A DNA stretch of 5,804 nucleotides from a bacterium. GTDB taxonomy: Bacteria; Patescibacteriota; Minisyncoccia; RBG-13-40-8-A. Below the pieces are notes generated by a model that was not told the origin of the DNA, did not search any database, and saw nothing but the letters and a program-made list of their open reading frames with translations. The position numbers were made by a program, and so were the translations under genes. Location of the stretch: assembly GCA_030692145.1 (NCBI GenBank), contig JAUYCU010000074.1, positions 1-5,804 on the forward strand. Direction: 5' to 3'. Within the stretch, counting starts at the first letter, position 1. Every line of letters starts with the position of its first letter. This document shows positions 1-5,028 of the stretch, one piece after another.

Positions 1-1
1 A

Positions 2-445
2 TGGCGACAAGGGTTTCGAGATCAAGCCAAGAAAGAATTTAAAAAACTAAAGAAGAACCCATTGTTTGTTGCTGGATTAATGCTTTATTGGGGCGAGGGG
101 GACGGCAAGATAGAGAATTCTTTGGTTAGACTAGCTAATACTGATCCTAAAATGATCCAAATTTTTATTAAATTTCTTTTAAGAGTGTGCTGTACTTCCG
201 TTGAAAAGATAAAGATTTCGATAACCTTATATCCCGATTTAAGCGAGAAAGAGTGCAAAAAGTTTTGGATAAAGACGTTAAAGATTCCAGGGTCACAATT
301 TTTTAAAACGCAATATATTCAGGGGAAGCACCCAACAAAAAGACTCTCACATGGAATTTGTAGTTTAGTAGTTTGTAGTCGAGGGTTGAAAGAGAAAATC
401 TTTACATGGTTAAATTTATACAAAGAAGAGTTGATTAATAATTAA
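2..445 (+). CDS. LAGLIDADG-like (WGEG motif) protein, 5' end outside the window
   Basis: The reading frame is open from base 2, so the true start lies upstream. A TTG at 62 could be called as a start but falls in the middle of the conserved block, so I treat the gene as 5'-truncated by the window edge. About 20 Lys-rich residues (a likely linker) are followed by FVAGLMLYWGEGDGK, which resembles a single LAGLIDADG-type helix and its acidic end. Next come a 'NTDPKMIQIF' segment, a central 'FW' region, 'PGSQFFK', and a C-terminal 'GICSLVV' strand with a final helix. From memory, this order matches a family of uncharacterised bacterial proteins in which an N-terminal helix-turn-helix precedes a degenerate LAGLIDADG-like fold; the HTH would lie outside the window. 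Whether it cuts DNA, regulates or does neither is unknown. The stop lies 6 nt before tRNA-Gly. Family assignment is moderate, function is open. Confidence 0.6.
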   Translation, partial: WRQGFRDQAKKEFKKLKKNPLFVAGLMLYWGEGDGKIENSLVRLANTDPKMIQIFIKFLLRVCCTSVEKIKISITLYPDLSEKECKKFWIKTLKIPGSQFFKTQYIQGKHPTKRLSHGICSLVVCSRGLKEKIFTWLNLYKEELINN

Positions 446-451
446 TAATTT

Positions 452-523
452 GCGGGCGTCGTATAGCGGCTATTATATTACCTTGCCAAGGTAGAGACGG
501 CGGTTCGACTCCGCTCGCCCGCT
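452..523 (+). tRNA. tRNA-Gly (anticodon GCC)
   Basis: The acceptor stem GCGGGCG (452-458) pairs with CGCCCGC (516-522), with discriminator T523 as is usual for bacterial tRNA-Gly. The anticodon stem TTACC/GGTAG closes the loop TTGCCAA (483-489), giving anticodon GCC at 485-487. The T arm is GGCGG-TTCGACT-CCGCT (499-515). The D stem is weak (one G-U pair and one U-U opposition). CCA is not encoded and must be added after transcription. It sits 6 nt after the stop of the upstream gene and 20 nt before the PspC gene, on the same strand, so co-transcription is likely. Confidence 0.95.
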
Positions 524-543
524 CTCTGAATAATCTTAAATCT

Positions 544-1026
544 ATGGACAAAAAATTACATCGGTCGCAAACCGACAAAATAATCGCCGGAATAGCCAGT
601 GGCATAGGAGAATATTTTGAAGTTGACCCGACAATCGTGCGCTTGATTTTTGTTTTGATTACGGTTTTGGGCGGTTCCGGGGTTTTACTTTATTTGATTT
701 TATGGGTATTGATTCCTAAAGATCCTGAAGGAAAAATGGTGATTGATAAGGACAGGGTGAAGGAAGTTGCCGAAGAAATTAAGGGTAAGGCAGAGAGCTT
801 CGGAAAGGGAATAAAAGAAGAATTCGGTAAAGAAGACATTCAAAAACCGGCAGAAAAAAGCAATAAGAGCGGAGGTCTTTTTGGCTGGATTCTGATTATT
901 GCCGGAATATTATTCTTGATTAATATTTTTCATCCTTTTTCTTTTCGTTATTATATTTTTCGTTTTTGGCCGGCTGGGTTGATTCTGTTGGGTATGGTGC
1001 TAATTTTCCGGTCCAGTCGCAAATAA
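544..1026 (+). CDS. PspC-domain membrane protein
   Basis: A 160-residue protein with an N-terminal PspC domain at about 3-62: a basic start, the 'IAGIASGIGEYFEVDPTIVR' region, then a long hydrophobic hairpin (about 33-58, with a GGSG turn) ending in 'WVLIPKDP'. A charged, Lys/Glu-rich linker (64-109) leads to two more hydrophobic segments (about 111-129 and 141-155), arranged like the C-terminal helices of PspC/LiaF-type envelope proteins. PspC in enterobacteria is the inner-membrane sensor of the phage-shock response and works with PspA and PspB. No partner gene is visible here, so its role in envelope stress is inference only. It starts at ATG 544, with no Shine-Dalgarno, 20 nt after tRNA-Gly. 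Three AUA Ile codons fall in its first 21 codons, relevant to the tRNA-Ile(UAU) in this window. It ends at the terminator at 1042-1069. Confidence 0.88.
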   Translation: MDKKLHRSQTDKIIAGIASGIGEYFEVDPTIVRLIFVLITVLGGSGVLLYLILWVLIPKDPEGKMVIDKDRVKEVAEEIKGKAESFGKGIKEEFGKEDIQKPAEKSNKSGGLFGWILIIAGILFLINIFHPFSFRYYIFRFWPAGLILLGMVLIFRSSRK

Positions 1027-1041
1027 TTGTTTACAGAATAA

Positions 1042-1069
1042 AAAAATACGGCTTCAAAGCCGTATTTTT
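1042..1069. terminator. Bidirectional intrinsic terminator between convergent genes
   Basis: A perfect 12-bp inverted repeat (1042-1053 with 1058-1069) with a TCAA loop has a GC core TACGGCT flanked by A5 on one side and T5 on the other. It can therefore terminate in both directions. It lies 15 nt after the PspC stop codon on the plus strand and about 10 nt past the 3' end of tRNA-Leu on the minus strand, exactly where two convergent units meet. Confidence 0.85.
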
Positions 1070-1078
1070 GTTTACATG

Positions 1079-1162
1079 TGCGCGAGAGAGGATTTGAACC
1101 TCCACGTCCTTACGGACACTAGCCCCTCAAGCTAGCCTGGCTACCAATTACAGCACTCGCGC
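1079..1162 (-). tRNA. tRNA-Leu (anticodon GAG)
   Basis: Read on the minus strand, acceptor GCGCGAG pairs with CTCGCGC, with discriminator A (1079). The anticodon stem CTAGC/GCTAG closes the loop TTGAGGG, giving anticodon GAG (CUY codons). A long class II variable arm, TGTCCGTAAGGACGT, forms its own hairpin, as expected for Leu. The T arm is GGAGG-TTCAAAT-CCTCT. CCA is not encoded. The 5' end lies 13 nt after the rplS stop on the same strand, and no T-rich terminator oriented for the minus strand separates them, so it is probably cut out of the rplS transcript. Confidence 0.95.
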
Positions 1163-1168
1163 ATTTTT

Positions 1169-1195
1169 AATCCGCCTATTCGGCGGATTTTTTTT
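1169..1195 (+). terminator. Hairpin with T8 tract facing the plus strand, over the rplS stop codon
   Basis: AATCCGCC (1169-1176) and GGCGGATT (1182-1189) form an 8-bp stem with a 5-nt loop. On the plus strand it is followed by a run of eight T (1188-1195), the form of an intrinsic terminator for rightward transcription. It overlaps the rplS stop codon (1176-1178), and its right arm and T-run are coding sequence for the last residues of bL19. Read leftward it is followed by A-rich sequence, so it is a poor terminator for rplS itself. It may block antisense read-through or act as a 3'-end or processing structure between rplS and tRNA-Leu. Confidence 0.5.
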
Positions 1196-1622
1196 CGCTT
1201 GCTGTTTCTTCTTTTTCGATTTTCTTTGGTGTTTCTTTATTTTCCGATTTCCATTCTACGCTTAATAGTTTTTTGGTTTTCATTCTTGCCTTTTTACCCG
1301 CGCGTTCACGCATATAATAAAGCTTTGCGCGTCTGACTTTCGAGCGTCTGACGATTTCCACTTTCAAGATGCTTGGAGAAAAAATCGGGAAGATTCTTTC
1401 CACACCGATTCCTTCGGATATTTTTCTTACCGTAAAGGTAGAGCTTATTCCTTTGCCGTGTTTCTTGGCGATAACCAGTCCTTCGAATGTTTGCGTTCTT
1501 TCCGCGCCTCTCTTTGTTTGCTCCCCCAGTTTTAATTGTACGCGAACAACGTCCCCGGGCCTTATGTCGGGAATTTCTTTTTGGGTTTGATTTTTATTGA
1601 ATATGTCTAATTTAGTGGACAT
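1176..1622 (-). CDS. rplS: 50S ribosomal protein bL19 with a C-terminal extension
   Basis: A 148-residue bL19, which sits in the large ribosomal subunit at the interface with the 30S. The family signature is intact: 'IPDIRPGDVVRV' (17-28), 'FEGLVIAKK' (47-55), 'STFTVRKISEGIGVERIFP' (61-79) and the basic 'RRSKVRRAKLYYMRE' (92-106). The core ends near residue 113. The remaining ~35 residues form a Lys/Glu/Ser-rich, probably disordered tail, making the protein longer than the usual ~115. The ATG at 1622 fits the family N-terminus. It lies inside the end of the upstream rluA gene (16-nt overlap, different frame), with only a weak AGAAG-like element before it, so translation is probably coupled to rluA. 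tRNA-Leu follows after 13 nt. Confidence 0.97.
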   Translation of the reverse strand: MSTKLDIFNKNQTQKEIPDIRPGDVVRVQLKLGEQTKRGAERTQTFEGLVIAKKHGKGISSTFTVRKISEGIGVERIFPIFSPSILKVEIVRRSKVRRAKLYYMRERAGKKARMKTKKLLSVEWKSENKETPKKIEKEETASEKKSAE

Positions 1623-2269
1623 AAACTTCTTAATGTTTTATTTAATTCTTCGGGTAGTTCTGATTGGAATTCCTTGATATTACCATTAGACATTTTAAAT
1701 TGCAAGTAGCTGGCGTGGAGAAATTGTCTGTTCAGGCCGTCTATTTTTGCCTGTCTTTTGAATTTATATTTTTCGTCCCCAGCCAAAGGGTGACCGATTG
1801 AAGCCAAATGAATCCTTATCTGGTGCGTTCTTCCGGTTTCGGGAGACACCTCGAGCAGGGTATGGTCTTTATATTCCTTCAAAACTTCGTATCTGGTAAT
1901 TGCTTCACGCATTTTTCCGATAGGTGAAATTGTCTGGCTTCCTCCGCGTTTTCTCGACTTGGAAATAGATTTGGTGATAATTCCTTTTTTGTCTTTGAAA
2001 TTACCGATAACCAGGGCCAGATATTTTTTATGGATTTGCCGATTTAAAAATTGACTTTTGAGCCATTCGTAAGTTTTTTCATTTTTTGCGATTACCATCA
2101 ATCCGGAAGTATCTTTATCCAGGCGATGCACCAATTGTGCTGTCGGGCACTTCTCTTTTATTAAATCGATAAGCGTATTTTTTTCATCCGTCACCGGATG
2201 CGCCAATAATCCGGCTGGTTTATCGATTACAATTACATCGTTGTCTTCGTAGATAATTGGAATATTCAT
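1607..2269 (-). CDS. RluA-family RNA pseudouridine synthase
   Basis: A 220-residue enzyme that isomerises uridine to pseudouridine in rRNA or tRNA. It has 'IIYEDNDVIVIDKPAGLLAHP' (5-25), the signature 'HRLDKDTSGLMVIAK' (48-62) with the catalytic aspartate at 51, 'TGRTHQIRIHLASIGHPLAGDEKY' (145-168) and 'LHA' (184-186). It lacks the N-terminal S4 domain of RluC/RluD types and is about the size of E. coli RluA (219 aa). The exact target (RluA, RluC, RluD or TruC type) cannot be read from sequence. I place the start at ATG 2269 because the family begins just before the 'YEDND' strand. The frame stays open 16 codons upstream, but those codons are the 3' half of tRNA-Val. The start lies only 3 nt after the tRNA's CCA, with no Shine-Dalgarno. 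The 3' end overlaps rplS by 16 nt. Confidence 0.95.
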   Translation of the reverse strand: MNIPIIYEDNDVIVIDKPAGLLAHPVTDEKNTLIDLIKEKCPTAQLVHRLDKDTSGLMVIAKNEKTYEWLKSQFLNRQIHKKYLALVIGNFKDKKGIITKSISKSRKRGGSQTISPIGKMREAITRYEVLKEYKDHTLLEVSPETGRTHQIRIHLASIGHPLAGDEKYKFKRQAKIDGLNRQFLHASYLQFKMSNGNIKEFQSELPEELNKTLRSLCPLN

Positions 2270-2272
2270 ATT

Positions 2273-2349
2273 TGGTGGGCGGTACAAGACTCGAACTTGT
2301 GACCTTTGCAATGTCAATGCAACGCTCTAGCCAACTGAGCTAACCGCCC
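2273..2349 (-). tRNA. tRNA-Val (anticodon GAC), CCA encoded
   Basis: Read on the minus strand: acceptor GGGCGGT pairs with ACCGCCC, discriminator A, and an encoded CCA at 2275-2273. The D arm GCTC...GAGC is canonical. The anticodon stem TTGCA/TGCAA closes the loop TTGACAT, giving anticodon GAC (GUY codons). The T arm is ACAAG-TTCGAGT-CTTGT. It is the only one of the four tRNAs here with an encoded CCA. It lies 6 nt after the stop of the 79-aa gene and 3 nt before the rluA start codon, so it is embedded in a polycistronic transcript. Confidence 0.96.
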
Positions 2350-2355
2350 ATTTAT

Positions 2356-2595
2356 TTAATGGATTGCTTCTTCTTGGTAAAGCCAATTTTTGATTTTTTC
2401 CTTTGCCGTCTCCTTATCTTCTTCATATTCTTCGGCCAATTGCGGGTTTGCGTTGATGAATTCCCTGTATTTTGCGGAATATTTCATTATCCACTCTCTT
2501 TTATCTATTCCGGATTCTAAAATCAGCTCTCTTTGCAGAGAAATCTCCCAACCCTCGAATGGATTTCGTTCTACTTCTTCCAAGCATTCTTCCAT
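2356..2595 (-). CDS. Small acidic protein of unknown function (79 aa)
   Basis: I do not recognise this family. The product is short, hydrophilic and Glu/Lys-rich, with no signal peptide, membrane segment or Cys/His metal site. It is probably mostly helical, with 'NPFEGWEISLQREL' near the N-terminus, a central 'REWIMKYSAKYREFI' and a charged C-terminal helix 'EEYEEDKETAKEKIKNWLY'. It reads as a genuine gene because its amino-acid make-up is protein-like, it starts at an ATG 28 nt downstream of a plausible promoter (2624-2653), and it fills the space up to 6 nt before tRNA-Val. The opposite-strand frame over it is a Ser/Ile/Phe-rich shadow. As the first gene of the unit with tRNA-Val, rluA, rplS and tRNA-Leu it may relate to translation, but nothing in the sequence says so directly. 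No clear Shine-Dalgarno precedes it. Confidence 0.72.
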   Translation of the reverse strand: MEECLEEVERNPFEGWEISLQRELILESGIDKREWIMKYSAKYREFINANPQLAEEYEEDKETAKEKIKNWLYQEEAIH

Positions 2596-2597
2596 AA

Positions 2598-2626
2598 TTG
2601 CGTTATGTATTTTTTTATTTTATAAT
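2598..2626 (+). promoter_or_regulatory. Sigma70-like promoter for the AdoMetDC gene
   Basis: TTGCGT (2598-2603), a 17-nt spacer and a perfect TATAAT (2621-2626) on the plus strand. Transcription would start near 2633, giving a leader of about 54 nt before ATG 2687. The -35 box is only a partial match, but the spacing is ideal. It overlaps the start of the divergent 79-aa gene's leader. Confidence 0.6.
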
Positions 2627-2653
2627 ATAAATATCTTAACAAAGACATAACAA
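2624..2653 (-). promoter_or_regulatory. Divergent sigma70-like promoter for the 79-aa gene / tRNA-Val / rluA / rplS unit
   Basis: On the minus strand: TTGTTA (2653-2648), an 18-nt spacer and TATATT (2629-2624). A start near 2617 leaves about 22 nt before ATG 2595. Its -10 region overlaps that of the plus-strand promoter, so the two could compete for polymerase. AT-rich sequence makes chance matches easy, so confidence is limited. Confidence 0.45.
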
Positions 2654-2686
2654 TTAATCAAGCTCTTTAAACAAGCTTTGGGGCCT

Positions 2687-3052
2687 ATGAAATACCAATC
2701 TCCGACAAGGGGGAATGAGATTTCCTGCGTAATGCACGGCATTGACGAAGGGATTCTGAACGACCACAAGAAACTTGAAGAAGCATTATTGTGGGCCTTG
2801 AACAAAGACAGGTTTACGATACTGGAAAAAGCATCGCACGTATTCAAGCCGAATGGGTTCACCTTGATGGTTTTACTGGCTGAATCGCATGTTTCGATTC
2901 ACACTTATCCGGAGCACGGTTCGCTATATTTCGGTTTATACAGCTGTAGAGGAGAAGATGATGGAAAGCAAACTTACGAGATTTTTAAAGATGCGCTCAA
3001 ACCTGTTTCAGTAGATTTTATTCAAAGACCGATATTTGTCGGCAAAGAATAA
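2687..3052 (+). CDS. speH: Pyruvoyl-dependent S-adenosylmethionine decarboxylase family protein (prokaryotic short form)
   Basis: A 121-residue proenzyme (counted from ATG 2687; an in-frame TTG at 2678 would add three residues). Family members cleave themselves before a serine to make a pyruvoyl cofactor, then decarboxylate S-adenosylmethionine to supply aminopropyl groups for spermidine. The processing and catalytic motif 'AESHVSIHTYPEHG' is intact. Cleavage would fall between Glu66 and Ser67; the processing His is 72 and the catalytic Cys is 87 ('YSCRG'). The Ser-to-His (5) and Ser-to-Cys (20) spacings equal those I recall for the Thermotoga enzyme (Ser63, His68, Cys83). The N-terminus lacks the usual 'GRH' start and instead reads 'RGNEISCVMHGID'. 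No spermidine synthase or arginine decarboxylase gene is in the window. Some SpeD homologues have been reported to act on ornithine or arginine instead, so the substrate is not certain. There is no clear Shine-Dalgarno. Confidence 0.9.
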   Translation: MKYQSPTRGNEISCVMHGIDEGILNDHKKLEEALLWALNKDRFTILEKASHVFKPNGFTLMVLLAESHVSIHTYPEHGSLYFGLYSCRGEDDGKQTYEIFKDALKPVSVDFIQRPIFVGKE

Positions 3053-3060
3053 AAAGTACA

Positions 3061-3097
3061 ATTTAAAACTCTCCCGCATAGCGGGAGAGTTTTAAAT
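3061..3097. terminator. Perfect 17-bp palindrome between convergent genes (bidirectional terminator)
   Basis: A 17-nt arm (3061-3077) and its exact complement (3081-3097) flank an ATA loop, with the GC-rich core CTCTCCCGC/GCGGGAGAG inside A4/T4 outer pairs. It stands 8 nt after the AdoMetDC stop and directly next to the 3' end of the minus-strand tRNA (3099), so it can close both transcripts. The T-tract is short and lies within the stem. Confidence 0.78.
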
Positions 3098-3098
3098 A

Positions 3099-3171
3099 TG
3101 CGCGCGCCTGGATTCGAACCAGGGACCCCCGTCTTATAAGGGCGGTGCTACTACCGCTGAGCTACGCGCGC
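3099..3171 (-). tRNA. tRNA-Ile (anticodon UAU), with non-canonical D and anticodon stems
   Basis: Read on the minus strand, acceptor GCGCGCG pairs with CGCGCGC, with discriminator A (3099) and no encoded CCA. The T arm CCTGG-TTCGAAT-CCAGG is perfect. The anticodon arm CCGCC-CTTATAA-GACGG has U33 and anticodon UAU (3138-3136), reading AUA as Ile, and contains a C30-A40 mismatch. The D arm GCTC-AGCGGTAG-TAGC needs either a C13-U22 mismatch with G at position 21, or a bulged U after a C13-G22 pair. Bacteria usually read AUA with a CAU tRNA modified by TilS, so UAU is uncommon. It lies 5 nt after the ftsH stop on the same strand and is probably cut from that transcript. It is a tRNA with high confidence; normal function is less sure. 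Confidence 0.85.
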
Positions 3172-3176
3172 GTGCC

Positions 3177-4991
3177 TTAACTTTTTATCAGTCTTTCGAA
3201 TTCTTCTTTCTCAATGGTCTCTTTTTCAACCAAGTATTTGGCGATTTGCGTGAGTTTATTTCTTTTTTGTTTGAGAATTTTTTCCGTTGTTTTCTGGGCG
3301 TCTTTGATGAATTTTTCCACTTCGCTGTCGATTTCTGCGGCCTTCTTCTCCGAATAGTTCTTGCTTTCGGTTATTTCTTTTCCCAAAAATATCAATTCTT
3401 CGCTGTCGCCGAAAGTTATCGGGCCGAGTTTTTCACTCATTCCGTATTTTGTGACCAAGGCCCTTGCAAGTTCGGATGCTTGCTTTAAATCATTTGATGC
3501 GCCGGTGGTCAATTCGTTGAAAATCAGTTTTTCCGCGCAATATCCTCCGAGTAAAACCGATAATTCATCAATAAATTCCGAGCGGCTTCTTAAGTGTTTG
3601 TCTTCTGACGGAATTTTTAAAGTATAGCCCGCTGCTCTGCCGCGTGCAACAATGGAAACCTTGTGTACTGGGTCAGCATTTTTCAAACTTGCGGCCATTA
3701 GGGCGTGGCCCGCTTCGTGATAAGCGGTGATTTCTTTTTCTTTTTTCGATAAAACGTGGCTTTTTCTTTCCGGACCAAGAAGTACTTTTTCGATGGAATT
3801 AAAAAGGTCGGTTTGATTTACGGTTTTTTGGTTTTTTCTTGCAGCGAGAATTGTTGCTTCATTAACCAGATTTGCCAAGTCAGCACCGGAAAAACCGGCA
3901 GTTCTTTCCGCCAATTGTCTGAGGTTTACGTCTTTGTCAAGTTTTTTGTTTCTGGCATGAATTTTCAAAATTGCCTCCCTTTCTTTGATATCGGGCATGT
4001 CTAGAACTACGCGTCGGTCAAATCTGCCCGGTCTTAAAAGTGCTGGGTCAAGAATGTCGGGTCTGTTGGTTGCGGCAATAACAATAAGATTGGCGTTGGT
4101 CTCGAATCCGTCCATTTCCACAAGAATTTGATTCAGAGTTTGCTCTCTTTCGTCGTGGCCTCCGCCAATTCCTGCGCCGCGATGCCTGCCCACTGCATCG
4201 ATTTCGTCAATAAAGATAATTGCCGGTGCGCTCTTTTTTGCCGTCTGAAATAAGTCTCTGACTCTCGATGCGCCAACACCGACAAACATTTCCACGAATT
4301 CCGAACCGGAGATATGGAAAAAGGGGACATTGGCTTCGCCGGCAACCGCTCTCGCCAATAATGTTTTTCCGGTTCCCGGTGGGCCCATCAACAGAACTCC
4401 GCGCGGAATTCTTGCGCCGATTTCGATAAATTTTTTGGGAAATTTTAGGAACTCGACGATTTCCTGCAATTCCTCTTTTGCTTCATGGGCTCCGGCAACA
4501 TCCTTAAAGGTGGTTTTTTGTTTCTTGTCCGGAGAATTGATTCTTGCCTGTGATTTTCCGAAAGACATGGCCTGGGTTTGTCCTTTTTGCGCTTGGCGGA
4601 ACATAAACCATAATAGTCCGCCAATCATCAGAAACGGCAAAAGAAAAGGCAGAAGATTGATAATCCAATAAGAGGTTCCGTATTCGCTTTTTATTTCCAA
4701 AGAAACCTCTTTCAGTTTTTCCGGGTCAACTCCCAGGTTTTTCAGAGATTCGGTAAGTCCTGCTTCGCCTTCTTTTTGGCTGGTTTTCTTGGTTCCGTCT
4801 TTAAGTTCGATTTCCAGCTTATTTTCCTGAATAGCGATTTTTGCGACATTCCCGTTATTAATATCCGAAACCACCTGATTTAAGGGAATGATTTCTTTGG
4901 ATTGCGGGGAGGAATAATAAAAAGAATAGATTGCCGACAAAACAATCAAAATAACAAAAACGATAATGAAGTTTTTGAAAAAGTTTTTCAT
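3177..4991 (-). CDS. ftsH: ATP-dependent zinc metalloprotease FtsH
   Basis: A 604-residue membrane-anchored AAA+ protease that forms hexamers and degrades misfolded or unassembled membrane proteins and some soluble regulators. Domains in order: TM1 (about 8-26), a short extracytoplasmic domain (about 27-106), TM2 (about 108-131), and the AAA+ module. The module has Walker A GPPGTGKT (203-210), the aromatic pore loop 'FVEMFVGVGASRVRDLF' (232-248), Walker B 'IIFIDE' (258-263) and the second region of homology 'TNRPDILDPALLRPGRFDRR' (308-327). The M41 protease domain has HEAGH (425-429) with the third zinc ligand Asp501 in 'ASNDLKQA'. All key residues are present and the C-terminal helical region (about 548-604) is complete. 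ATG 4991 fits the family start. There is no Shine-Dalgarno, and the predicted promoter leaves almost no leader. tRNA-Ile follows 5 nt after the stop. Confidence 0.98.
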   Translation of the reverse strand: MKNFFKNFIIVFVILIVLSAIYSFYYSSPQSKEIIPLNQVVSDINNGNVAKIAIQENKLEIELKDGTKKTSQKEGEAGLTESLKNLGVDPEKLKEVSLEIKSEYGTSYWIINLLPFLLPFLMIGGLLWFMFRQAQKGQTQAMSFGKSQARINSPDKKQKTTFKDVAGAHEAKEELQEIVEFLKFPKKFIEIGARIPRGVLLMGPPGTGKTLLARAVAGEANVPFFHISGSEFVEMFVGVGASRVRDLFQTAKKSAPAIIFIDEIDAVGRHRGAGIGGGHDEREQTLNQILVEMDGFETNANLIVIAATNRPDILDPALLRPGRFDRRVVLDMPDIKEREAILKIHARNKKLDKDVNLRQLAERTAGFSGADLANLVNEATILAARKNQKTVNQTDLFNSIEKVLLGPERKSHVLSKKEKEITAYHEAGHALMAASLKNADPVHKVSIVARGRAAGYTLKIPSEDKHLRSRSEFIDELSVLLGGYCAEKLIFNELTTGASNDLKQASELARALVTKYGMSEKLGPITFGDSEELIFLGKEITESKNYSEKKAAEIDSEVEKFIKDAQKTTEKILKQKRNKLTQIAKYLVEKETIEKEEFERLIKS

Positions 4992-4999
4992 ATGAATTT

Positions 5000-5027
5000 A
5001 ATATAACACATTTTAAGCGAAATTCAA
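5000..5027 (-). promoter_or_regulatory. Sigma70-like promoter for ftsH
   Basis: On the minus strand: TTGAAT (5027-5022), a 16-nt spacer and TATATT (5005-5000). Transcription would start near 4993, within about 2 nt of the ATG at 4991, implying a nearly leaderless mRNA. The -35 box overlaps the T-rich tail of the upstream gene's terminator. Confidence 0.5.
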
Positions 5028-5028
5028 A

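Noticed and set aside
1..42. ATG at base 1 as the start of a short gene
   Set aside because: That frame stops after 13 codons, while the frame starting at base 2 continues into the conserved protein.
1369..1590. Plus-strand open frame inside rplS
   Set aside because: It is antisense to a clear bL19 gene, with no independent signals.
2270..2317. Upstream extension of rluA by 16 codons
   Set aside because: Those codons are the T arm, variable region and anticodon arm of tRNA-Val, and the family begins at the ATG at 2269.
2633..2686. Possible SAM-sensing riboswitch in the AdoMetDC leader
   Set aside because: The leader is only about 54 nt and AT-rich, with no convincing stems or known SAM-aptamer layout.
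2390..2862. Open frames opposite the 79-aa gene and opposite the AdoMetDC gene
   Set aside because: Composition is Ser/Phe/Ile-rich shadow, and the opposite strands carry better-supported genes.
4133..4671. Extra open frames on both strands inside ftsH
   Set aside because: They lie within the highly conserved AAA+ coding sequence and have no family resemblance or start signals.
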